Shown one piece after another: positions 35,372-42,125 of a stretch of 42,125 nucleotides of DNA (positions within the stretch are counted from its first letter, which is position 1; every line of letters begins with the position of its first letter). Made by a program: the position numbers and the translations under genes. Source of the stretch: Ramlibacter sp. (GTDB lineage: Bacteria; Pseudomonadota; Gammaproteobacteria; Burkholderiales; Burkholderiaceae_C); NCBI RefSeq assembly GCF_029866045.1, contig NZ_JARXAB010000034.1, positions 1-42,125 on the forward strand, given 5' to 3'. A model generated the notes under the pieces. The model saw only the letters and a program-made list of their open reading frames with translations. It did no database searches and was not told the origin of the DNA.

Positions 35372-36681
35372 CAGGCGAGTTCTTCCTTGCGGATGCGGGT
35401 GATGGGGGCCAGCACCGTGGGCAAGGCTTGCAAGCGCGCCAGCACCTCGTTCATCGTGCCCTCACGGGCGTCATGGGTCAGGATGATGAGGTCGGTCTGC
35501 TTCTCGCCCTCACCGGCTTCGCGCTGGAGCACCGCGTCGATGCTGATGCCGGCACCCGCCAGAAGCCCCGTGACCTCGGCGAGCACGCCGGTCTGGTCGG
35601 CCACGCGCAGGCGCAGGTAGTAGCTGGTCACCACCTCGGCCATCGGCAGCACGGGCTGGTCGGACATCTGGTCAGGCTGGAAGGCCAGATGCGGCACCCG
35701 GTGAGCCGGGTCGCTGGTGTGCAGGCGGGTAATGTCCACCAGGTCGGCGATCACCGCACTGGCGGTGGGCTCGCTGCCCGCACCCTTGCCGTAGTAAAGC
35801 GTGGTGCCGACGGCGTCCCCGTGGACCATGACCGCGTTCATCGCGCCCTCGACATTGGCCAGCAGGCGCTTGGCCGGTACCAGGCTGGGGTGGACCCGCA
35901 GCTCGATGCCCTTGTCAGTGCGCTTGGTGATGCCCAAAAGCTTGATGCGGTAGCCCAGTTGCTCGGCATAGCGGATGTCCTGCGCCGCTAACTGGGTGAT
36001 TCCTTCGACATAAGCCTTGTCGAACTGCACCGGGATGCCGAAGGCGATCGCGGACATGATGGTGGCTTTGTGGGCCGCGTCCACGCCCTCGATGTCGAAG
36101 GTCGGGTCGGTTTCGGCGTAGCCCAAGCGCTGGGCCTCCTTGAGCACCACCGCAAAGTCCAGCCCCTTGTCCCGCATCTCAGAGAGGATGAAGTTGGTGG
36201 TGCCGTTGATGATGCCGGCCAGCCACTGCAGGCGGTTGGCGGTCAGGCCCTCGCGCAGGGCCTTGATGATGGGAATACCGCCAGCGACGGCCGCCTCGAA
36301 GGCCACCATCACGCCTTTTTTGTGCGCGGCGGCGAAGATCTCGGTACCGTGCACCGCCAGCAGCGCCTTGTTGGCAGTGACGACATGCTTGCCGGCCTCG
36401 ATGGCCTCCATCACCAGCTGGCGGGCGATGCCGTAGCCGCCAATCAGCTCAATGACGATGTCGATCTCGGGGTTGGCAATCACAGCGCGGGCATCGTTGA
36501 CCACCTGAGCCTGGCTGCCTACCACCTGCTGCGCGCGGGCCGTGTCGAGGTCGGCCACCATGGCCACTTCGATGCCGCGACCGGCACGGCGCATGATTTC
36601 GGCCTGATTGCGCTGAAGAACGTTGAAGACGCCGCTGCCGACGGTGCCGATGCCAAGGAGGCCGACTTGAATGGGTTTCAT
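35371..36681 (-). CDS. hom: Homoserine dehydrogenase
   Basis: 436 residues. It reduces aspartate semialdehyde to homoserine. The Rossmann motif GLLGIGTVGSGVF lies at the N-terminus; the catalytic domain shows AGGIPIIKALREGL, LAGIINGTTNFIL and YAETDPTFDIEGVDAAHK. The C-terminal ACT domain (about residues 350-430, VADQTGVLAEVTGLLAGAGI) provides feedback control by threonine. It is the separate, monofunctional type, not fused to aspartokinase. The start overlaps the alaA stop (ATGA). Confidence 0.97.
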   Translation of the reverse strand: MKPIQVGLLGIGTVGSGVFNVLQRNQAEIMRRAGRGIEVAMVADLDTARAQQVVGSQAQVVNDARAVIANPEIDIVIELIGGYGIARQLVMEAIEAGKHVVTANKALLAVHGTEIFAAAHKKGVMVAFEAAVAGGIPIIKALREGLTANRLQWLAGIINGTTNFILSEMRDKGLDFAVVLKEAQRLGYAETDPTFDIEGVDAAHKATIMSAIAFGIPVQFDKAYVEGITQLAAQDIRYAEQLGYRIKLLGITKRTDKGIELRVHPSLVPAKRLLANVEGAMNAVMVHGDAVGTTLYYGKGAGSEPTASAVIADLVDITRLHTSDPAHRVPHLAFQPDQMSDQPVLPMAEVVTSYYLRLRVADQTGVLAEVTGLLAGAGISIDAVLQREAGEGEKQTDLIILTHDAREGTMNEVLARLQALPTVLAPITRIRKEELA

Positions 36682-37907
36682 GGCTTGCTGTGACGGTTGC
36701 GATACTGCTCAAGGAAGCGCGCGATGCGGTGGACAGCCTCGCGCAGATCGTCTTCATGGGGAAGGAAGACGATACGGAAATGGTCAGGCGACGCCCAGTT
36801 GAAGCCCGTGCCCTGCACCAGCATCACCCGGGTCTCCTGCAACAGCTCGAGGAAGAACTGCCGGTCGTCCTGGATCGGGTAGACCGCAGGATCGAGGCGG
36901 GGGAACATGTACAGGGCTGCCTGCGGTTTGACACAACTGACACCGGGAATGGCGGTGATCAGCTCGTAGGCGAGGTCACGCTGGCGGCGCAGGCGCCCCC
37001 CCGGCTTGACCAAGTCGTCGATGCTCTGATAGCCGCCCAGCGCAGTCTGGATCGCCCACTGGCCGGGCACGTTGGCGCACAGACGCATGTTCGAGAGCAT
37101 GTTGAGGCCCTCGATGTAGTCGGACGCAGCCTTCTTGTCGCCTGAGACCACCAGCCAACCTGCCCGGTAGCCGCAGGAGCGATAGCTCTTGGACAAGGAG
37201 TTGAAGGTCAGGGTGAGCACGTCCTCAGAGAGGCTGGCGATCGCGGTGTGACGCACCTCGTCGTAGAGCACCTTGTCGTAGACCTCGTCGGCCAGAATCA
37301 CCAACCCATGCCGGCGGGCAAGGGCCACGATCTCGCGAAGCAGCGCCTCGGAATACAGGGCGCCGGTCGGGTTATTCGGGTTGATGACCACGATACCCTT
37401 GGTCCGAGGCGTGATCTTTTTGCGGATGTCGTCGAGGTCTGGCATCCAGCCATTGGCTTCGTCGCACAGGTAATGCACCGGCTTGCCGCCCGATAGGGTA
37501 GTGACTGCGGTCCACAGCGGGTAGTCGGGAGCAGGCAGCAGCAGTTCGTCGCCGTCATTGAGCAGACCGTTGGTGGCCATGGCAATGAGTTCGCTGGCGC
37601 CGTTGCCCAGGTAAATGTCGTCCAGGGTAACGCCCTTGATCCCCTGCTCCTGGGTGCGGTGCATGACCGCCTTGCGGGCTGCGAAAATACCCTTGCTGTC
37701 CGAATAGCCCGCCGAGTTAGGCAAGTTGCGGATCATGTCCTGCTGGATTTCCTCGGGCGCATCGAAGCCGAACACAGCGAGGTTGCCGATATTGAGCTTG
37801 ATGATCTTGTGACCCTCCTCCTCCATGCGACGGGCGGCGTCCATGATGGGACCGCGAATGTCGTAGAGGACGTTGGCCAGCTTGGCCGATTTCTGGATGG
37901 TCTTCAA
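36678..37907 (-). CDS. alaA: PLP-dependent aminotransferase AlaA-like (glutamate-pyruvate), TTG start
   Basis: 409 residues, close to E. coli AlaA (405) and aligned over its length: KTIQKSAKLANVLYDIRGPI, NIGNLAVFGFDAPEEIQQDM, NGASELIAMA, APDYPLWTAV, INPNNPTGALYS, ILADEVYDKVLYDE, and the PLP lysine Lys240 in SLSKSYRSCGY. The TTG at 37907 matches the family N-terminus and has GGAG six bases upstream. An ATG further upstream (near 37968) would lie on top of the divergent promoter region and add non-conserved residues. It transaminates pyruvate with glutamate and is first in the alaA-hom-thrC operon. Confidence 0.92.
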   Translation of the reverse strand: MKTIQKSAKLANVLYDIRGPIMDAARRMEEEGHKIIKLNIGNLAVFGFDAPEEIQQDMIRNLPNSAGYSDSKGIFAARKAVMHRTQEQGIKGVTLDDIYLGNGASELIAMATNGLLNDGDELLLPAPDYPLWTAVTTLSGGKPVHYLCDEANGWMPDLDDIRKKITPRTKGIVVINPNNPTGALYSEALLREIVALARRHGLVILADEVYDKVLYDEVRHTAIASLSEDVLTLTFNSLSKSYRSCGYRAGWLVVSGDKKAASDYIEGLNMLSNMRLCANVPGQWAIQTALGGYQSIDDLVKPGGRLRRQRDLAYELITAIPGVSCVKPQAALYMFPRLDPAVYPIQDDRQFFLELLQETRVMLVQGTGFNWASPDHFRIVFLPHEDDLREAVHRIARFLEQYRNRHSKP

Positions 37908-37942
37908 GGCCTTCTCCGGGGCGTTGCGCGCAGGTGAAAACC

Positions 37943-37948
37943 TATAAT
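37943..37948 (+). promoter_or_regulatory. TATAAT box of the Mth938-domain gene
   Basis: A consensus TATAAT sits 20 bases before the ATG at 37969, giving a very short leader. No good -35 is spaced 17 bases away. It lies in the divergent region shared with alaA. Confidence 0.4.
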
Positions 37949-37968
37949 TTGACCACAGTTGAACACCC

Positions 37969-38349
37969 ATGAAGCTCCAGCCTGACCGCTCCAGCGTACC
38001 CACCCTCACCGGCCACGGCCCTGGCTGGGTGGCGGTCGACGGCGCGCGCATCGCGCACAGCGTGATCGTGCTGTCGCACGGGGAGCCCGTCGCCTGGGCC
38101 GGGCCTCGCTTCGAGGACCTGGGGCCTCTGCATTTCGAGCAACTGGCAGCGCTGGACGTCGAAGTGCTGATTTTTGGCAGTGGAAGCAGGATCCGTTTTC
38201 CCCGGCTGGCCTGGCTGGCGCCGCTGGCCGCCCGACGAATCGGGCTCGAGACCATGGACACCGCAGCGGCTTGCCGGACCTACAACATCCTGGCCCAGGA
38301 AGGCCGTCGGGTCGCCGCGGCCCTGCTGGTGGAACCACCACAGTCCTGA
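37969..38349 (+). CDS. Mth938-like domain (DUF498) protein
   Basis: 126 residues. The small beta-alpha fold of the Mth938/NDUFAF3 family is recognised from the run VLSHGEPVAWAGPRFEDL, then EVLIFGSGSRIRFP and IGLETMDTAAACRTYNILAQEGRRVAAALL. The eukaryotic homologue assists complex I assembly; the bacterial role is not established. It precedes the peroxiredoxin gene on the same strand with 127 bases between. Confidence 0.88.
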   Translation: MKLQPDRSSVPTLTGHGPGWVAVDGARIAHSVIVLSHGEPVAWAGPRFEDLGPLHFEQLAALDVEVLIFGSGSRIRFPRLAWLAPLAARRIGLETMDTAAACRTYNILAQEGRRVAAALLVEPPQS

Positions 38350-38476
38350 GTCGCGCCAATCTCCGGACGGCACGCAGGTCATTTCGGTTAAAATCGGGGG
38401 CTGCCGAAAGTCCCGGGGCTCCCAGGCCCCCCGCTCGCGGCGTCCCGAAAAGCCCCCTGTCACACGAGAATTCACC

Positions 38477-38953
38477 ATGGCGATCGTTGTCAACAAACCC
38501 ATCCCCGAATTCGAAGCGAACGCCACCGGTGGCCTCAAGGTCTCGAACACCTCCCACCTGGGCCAAGTGACGGTGCTGTACTTTTACCCTAAGGACAACA
38601 CGCCGGGCTGCACCACAGAGGCCATGCAGTTTCGCGACAAGTACAAAGACTTCGTCAAAGCGGGCGCCATTGTCTTCGGTGTCTCGCGCGACAACATGAA
38701 GTCCCACGACGATTTCAAGGCCAAGCTTGAGCTGCCCTTCGAGCTGATCGCCGACACCGAAGAAAAGATGTGCCACATGTTCGGCGTGGTTAAGAACAAG
38801 ATCATGTACGGCAAGAAGGTCAAGGGCATCGAGCGCTCGACCTTCCTGGTGGGGGCCGACGGTTTGCTCAAGCAGGAATGGCGGGGCCTGAAGGTTCCCG
38901 GCCACGTGGATGAGGTTCTCAAGGCGGTCAAGCTCCTCAAGAAGTCCGCCTGA
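38477..38953 (+). CDS. bcp: Peroxiredoxin, PrxQ/BCP type
   Basis: 158 residues. The thioredoxin fold begins MAIVVNKPIPEFEANATGG; the peroxidatic Cys45 sits in PKDNTPGCTTEAMQF. The only other Cys is Cys99 (EEKMCHMFG); no Cys lies five residues after Cys45, so this is not the usual PrxQ resolving position. It reduces H2O2 and organic peroxides with thioredoxin. The ATG is at 38477; an upstream in-frame reading is not family-like. TTAAAAT about 95 bases upstream may be its -10. Confidence 0.94.
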   Translation: MAIVVNKPIPEFEANATGGLKVSNTSHLGQVTVLYFYPKDNTPGCTTEAMQFRDKYKDFVKAGAIVFGVSRDNMKSHDDFKAKLELPFELIADTEEKMCHMFGVVKNKIMYGKKVKGIERSTFLVGADGLLKQEWRGLKVPGHVDEVLKAVKLLKKSA

Positions 38954-39081
38954 CCCGGCCAGTGGCCGCAGCAGGCAGGTGTCTGGGCCACCGGACCCAC
39001 CTGTCACACGGTCTATGCATAATGGGCTCATGTCGTTGGAATTGACGCCTGCCGTCGCCCTCGCTGCCCCCGAATGCCACA

Positions 39082-39110
39082 GCCGCCCGGCCCGCCCGGC
39101 GGCTTTTTTA
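39082..39110 (+). terminator. Terminator between peroxiredoxin and PhoH genes
   Basis: AGCCGCC (39082-39088) pairs with GGCGGCT (39099-39105), then TTTTT. It is 130 bases past the peroxiredoxin stop and about 40 before the PhoH start, so it defines either a long 3' UTR or a separate short RNA. Confidence 0.8.
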
Positions 39111-39145
39111 TTGTCCTAGCCCTTCCCAGGGATTTTTTCCACCCT

Positions 39146-40888
39146 ATGCCGCTGCCCCCCGCTCCCACCAAACGCGCCGCCCTCCTCCCACTGGATGCCT
39201 ATGACGCCCCGGCGCGGACGCCACACCGGGCCAGCCGCAAATCCTCGGCAGCGGCAGCCGGGGACAGTCCGATTCCCCCACTCCCGCAGATCGACGATGT
39301 CGAGCGGGCGGTCTCCGTCGCCGGCCATGACACCGAGGCTGCCTTGTTGGCCGACACCGAGGAACTGGCTGTGGCCGAACCGGTCCACACGGCCCAAGTT
39401 CAAAGGCGAGAAGCAGCGGGAGGCGGCCGGCGCCGGGGAACTGCAGCCTCCGACGCTGCCGCACCGGCCAAGCCCCGCAAGGCCGCCGGCCGGACAAACA
39501 CCCCGACCAAGCTCTTCGTGCTCGACACCAATGTCCTGATGCACGACCCGATGAGTCTGTTCCGCTTTGAGGAACACGACATCTTCCTGCCCATGATCGT
39601 GCTGGAAGAGCTCGACGGCCACAAGAAGGGCATGACCGAGGTCGCACGCAACGCACGCCAAGCCAGCCGCTCACTGGATGCCCTGGCAGCGCCTCCGGGC
39701 GCCGACATTGCGAGCGGGCTCAAGCTGGCCTCGATCGGCCACGCCGAGGCCGGCGGCAACCTGTTTTTCCAGACCCAGGCCCTGGCCAATCCGCTGCCGG
39801 CCAGCCTGCCCCAGGGCAAGGCCGACAATCAGATCCTGGGCGTGGTCCAGGCCCTGCGCGAACAGCAACCGGGGCGCGAGGTGGTGCTGGTGTCCAAGGA
39901 CATCAACATGCGGGTCAAGGCCCGGGCCCTGGGCCTGGCCACCGAGGACTATCGAAACGACAAGACCATCGACGACCTGGACCTGCTCTACGCCGGATCG
40001 CTGGCCCTGCCGCCCGACTTCTGGGCCAAGCACGGCAAGACGGTCGAGAGCTGGCAGTCAGGCAGCCATACCTTCTACCGTATCGCTGGCCCTGTGGTAC
40101 CGGCCTTGCTGATCAATCAATTCGTCTACTTCGAAGCGCCGGGCGAGCCCAGCCTCTATGCCCGGGTGACTGAGATCCGCGGCAAGACGGCGGTCCTCAA
40201 GACCCTCAAGGACTATGGGCACCTCAAGAACGCCGTCTGGGGCGTGACCACCCGCAACCGCGAACAGAACTTCGCGATGAACCTGCTGATGGACCCGGAT
40301 GTCGACTTCGTCACCCTCACCGGGACGGCCGGAACGGGCAAGACGCTGATGGCCCTGGCCGCAGGGCTCACCCAGGTGCTCGACGACCGCCGTTACACCG
40401 AGATCATCATGACCCGCGCCACGGTCAGCGTGGGCGAGGACATCGGCTTTCTTCCCGGCACCGAGGAAGAAAAGATGGGCCCCTGGATGGGTGCCCTCGA
40501 CGACAACCTCGAGGTGCTGGCCAAGACAGACACCGGCGCCGGGGAGTGGGGCCGGGCCGCCACCAACGAGCTGATTCGCAGCCGCATCAAGATCAAGAGC
40601 ATGAACTTCATGCGCGGGCGGACCTTCCTGAACAAGTACCTGATCATCGATGAGGCGCAGAACCTCACGCCCAAGCAGATGAAGACGCTGATCACCCGCG
40701 CCGGCCCGGGCACCAAGATCGTCTGCATGGGCAATCTGGCGCAGATCGACACCCCCTACCTCACCGAGGGATCCTCGGGTTTGACTTTCGCGGTCGACAA
40801 GTTCAAGGGCTGGCCGCACAGCGGCCACATCACCCTCGCGCGCGGCGAGCGGTCGAGGTTGGCTGATTTCGCCTCCGAAGTGCTCTGA
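39146..40888 (+). CDS. phoH: PIN domain-PhoH ATPase fusion (PhoH2-like)
   Basis: About 580 residues. An Ala/Pro/Gly-rich disordered region covers roughly residues 1-120. The PIN nuclease domain follows with KLFVLDTNVLMHDPMSLFRF (first acidic residue Asp), IVLEELDGHKKG and VLVSKDINMRVKARALG. The PhoH P-loop ATPase is at the C-terminus: GTAGTGKTLMALAAGL (about residue 395) and YLIIDEAQNLTPKQMKTLITR. PhoH2 proteins of this design are RNA helicase-nucleases in the cases studied. An in-frame ATG at 39074 would place the terminator hairpin at 39082 inside the gene, so 39146 is chosen, though its ribosome binding site is poor. Confidence 0.93.
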   Translation: MPLPPAPTKRAALLPLDAYDAPARTPHRASRKSSAAAAGDSPIPPLPQIDDVERAVSVAGHDTEAALLADTEELAVAEPVHTAQVQRREAAGGGRRRGTAASDAAAPAKPRKAAGRTNTPTKLFVLDTNVLMHDPMSLFRFEEHDIFLPMIVLEELDGHKKGMTEVARNARQASRSLDALAAPPGADIASGLKLASIGHAEAGGNLFFQTQALANPLPASLPQGKADNQILGVVQALREQQPGREVVLVSKDINMRVKARALGLATEDYRNDKTIDDLDLLYAGSLALPPDFWAKHGKTVESWQSGSHTFYRIAGPVVPALLINQFVYFEAPGEPSLYARVTEIRGKTAVLKTLKDYGHLKNAVWGVTTRNREQNFAMNLLMDPDVDFVTLTGTAGTGKTLMALAAGLTQVLDDRRYTEIIMTRATVSVGEDIGFLPGTEEEKMGPWMGALDDNLEVLAKTDTGAGEWGRAATNELIRSRIKIKSMNFMRGRTFLNKYLIIDEAQNLTPKQMKTLITRAGPGTKIVCMGNLAQIDTPYLTEGSSGLTFAVDKFKGWPHSGHITLARGERSRLADFASEVL

Positions 40889-40910
40889 GAGCGCGCCCCA
40901 TCCACGCACA

Positions 40911-40936
40911 AAAAAGGGCCGTCACCGGCCCTTTTT
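40911..40936. terminator. Bidirectional terminator between phoH and dnaB
   Basis: AAAAAGGGCCG and CGGCCCTTTTT pair around TCAC, so U runs follow the stem on both strands. It serves the convergent phoH and dnaB genes. Confidence 0.9.
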
Positions 40937-40967
40937 CTTTGTCTGCACGCAGGCGCTGCCAACTGAC

Positions 40968-42125
40968 TCAGAAGTAGTCGCCTCCACCACCGCCGCCGGC
41001 GAGGGACTCGAACTTGGTCAGGGGCTTGAGGAAGGCGAGCTTGGCGGTCCCAGTCGGGCCGTTACGCTGCTTGCTGATGATCACTTCGGCAACCCCAGGC
41101 TCCTTGGAGTCCTTGTTGTAGTAGTCATCGCGGTAGATGAACATGATGACGTCGGCGTCTTGCTCAATGGCGCCCGACTCGCGCAGGTCGGACATCATCG
41201 GCCGCTTGTCGGTGCGCGCCTCCACGCCACGAGACAGCTGCGACAGCGCGATCACCGGGCAGCCCAGTTCCTTGGCCAGCATCTTGAGTCCTCGGGAAAT
41301 CTCGCCCACCGCGGTGGCGCGGTTCTCGTCGCTCATGCTGCCGGACACGCTCATGAGTTGCAGGTAGTCGACCACGATCAGGCCGAGTTTGCCGCCGCAC
41401 CTGCGCGCCAGGCGCCGGGCGTTGGCCCGCAACTGACTCACGGTCAGGCCCGGGGTCTCGTCGATGTGCAGCTGGATGTTGCGCAGCTTTTCGATCGCCT
41501 CGGTCAGGCGGGGCCACTCTTCGTCACTGAGCTTGCCCGTGCGCAGGTGGCCCTGGTCAATCCGGCCGATCGAGCCGACGATACGCACCGCCAGCTGAGA
41601 GGCCCCCATTTCCATCGAGAACACCGCCACCGGCAATTCTTCATGGAGCGCCACATGCTCGGCGATGTTGATGGCCAGCGAGGTCTTCCCCATGGAGGGA
41701 CGCGCTGCCAGGATGATCAGGTCGCCGGCCTGCAGACCGGACGTCATTCGGTCAAGGTCGTAGAAGCCGGTGGGCACCCCGGTGATGTCATTGGGGTTGT
41801 CGGCCATCTCCTGGACCCGGTCCAGGAGTTCGACCACCAGAGAGCCCATGTCCTGGAAGCCCTCCTTCATCCGCGAGCCTTCCTCGCCGATGGCGAAGAT
41901 CCTCTGCTCGGCTTCGTCCAGGATCTTCTCGACCGCCTTGCCCTTGGGGTTGAAGGCGGCAGTAGAAATCTCGTCGGAGGCACTGACCAATTTGCGCAGG
42001 ATGGCCCGTTCGCGAACGATCTCCGCATAGCGCCGGATGTTGCCGGCGCTGGGCACGTACTGGGCCAGCGAGTTGAGGTAGGTAAGCCCGCCCACTTCCT
42101 CGGCCTTGCCCAGGCTGTGCAGCGC
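40968..42125 (-). CDS. dnaB: Replicative DNA helicase DnaB, C-terminal part (5' end outside window)
   Basis: 386 residues are visible; the frame stays open to base 42125 (ALHSLGKAEEVGGLTYLN at the edge). The end of the N-terminal domain is followed by the RecA-like motor: Walker A ARPSMGKTSLAINIA, VAVFSMEMGASQLAVRI, Walker B LIVVDYLQLM, SRGLKMLAKELGCPVIALSQL and DLRESGAIEQDADVIMFIYRDD. The tail is Gly-rich (SLAGGGGGGDYF), common in Burkholderiales DnaB. The hexamer unwinds DNA at the fork. Confidence 0.97.
   Translation of the reverse strand, partial: ALHSLGKAEEVGGLTYLNSLAQYVPSAGNIRRYAEIVRERAILRKLVSASDEISTAAFNPKGKAVEKILDEAEQRIFAIGEEGSRMKEGFQDMGSLVVELLDRVQEMADNPNDITGVPTGFYDLDRMTSGLQAGDLIILAARPSMGKTSLAINIAEHVALHEELPVAVFSMEMGASQLAVRIVGSIGRIDQGHLRTGKLSDEEWPRLTEAIEKLRNIQLHIDETPGLTVSQLRANARRLARRCGGKLGLIVVDYLQLMSVSGSMSDENRATAVGEISRGLKMLAKELGCPVIALSQLSRGVEARTDKRPMMSDLRESGAIEQDADVIMFIYRDDYYNKDSKEPGVAEVIISKQRNGPTGTAKLAFLKPLTKFESLAGGGGGGDYF

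Noticed and set aside
33971-35620. A 549-codon open frame on the plus strand
   Set aside because: Antisense to thrC and the 3' part of hom, both unambiguous; the translation is His/Gly/Val-rich with no family likeness.
39074-39145. A longer PhoH protein starting at ATG 39074
   Set aside because: Its first codons would be the stem and U run of the terminator at 39082-39110.

Overview
The window is a stretch of bacterial chromosome, high in GC by eye (mid-60s percent) and densely packed with genes. Its gene content and order point to Burkholderiales, most likely Comamonadaceae: a phaC-phaA-phaB polyester operon, the block thrS-infC-rpmI-rplT-pheS-pheT-ihfA-merR-tRNA-Pro, a Bug-type periplasmic binding protein, and alaA-hom-thrC. 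Assignments come from reading protein motifs and recalled family knowledge; no database search was run.

Layout. 1-2016: the start of a methylmalonyl-CoA mutase gene, a divergent GntR/FCD regulator with a perfect 14-bp palindrome between them, and a RutE-like nitroreductase whose frame is interrupted by one TGA at a position normally held by Cys. 2036-7213: dusA, then the phaCAB operon with a candidate promoter and a clear terminator. 7214-10945: housekeeping and small-enzyme genes (small membrane protein, pgeF, FAH-family hydrolase, NUDIX, rhodanese, methyltransferase). 11043-19338: a translation block on the minus strand, with infC starting at ATC and terminator-like structures in front of pheS and thrS. 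19594-21196: isocitrate lyase aceA with two spaced GTCTT..AAGAC operators placed on its promoter, then an AT-rich region with a 10-bp-arm inverted repeat.

21353-25269: an EamA transporter, a small chromatin-like protein (lysine/alanine tail plus SWIB domain) followed by tandem terminator-like repeats, an MFS transporter and an SDR dehydrogenase. 25342-28004: clpB with a near-consensus sigma-32 promoter. 28045-30837: an accessory module (Bug binding protein, amidohydrolase/decarboxylase, deleted LysR) that appears to sit between clpB and the molybdopterin genes. 30823-32839: moaE, moaD, moeA. 32899-42125: an Old Yellow Enzyme, thrC-hom-alaA, a Mth938-domain protein, a PrxQ-type peroxiredoxin, a PIN-PhoH ATPase and the 3' part of dnaB.

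How the genes fit together. Propionyl-CoA/methylmalonyl-CoA metabolism, PHB storage and the glyoxylate shunt all handle C2-C3 acyl units, and each has its own visible control site. The translation block makes initiation factor 3, two ribosomal proteins and two tRNA synthetases. No phage, insertion sequence or CRISPR array was seen. The points most worth following up are the TGA-containing nitroreductase, the leader structures of pheS, thrS and rpmI, the aceA operators, and the inserted catabolic module with its broken regulator.
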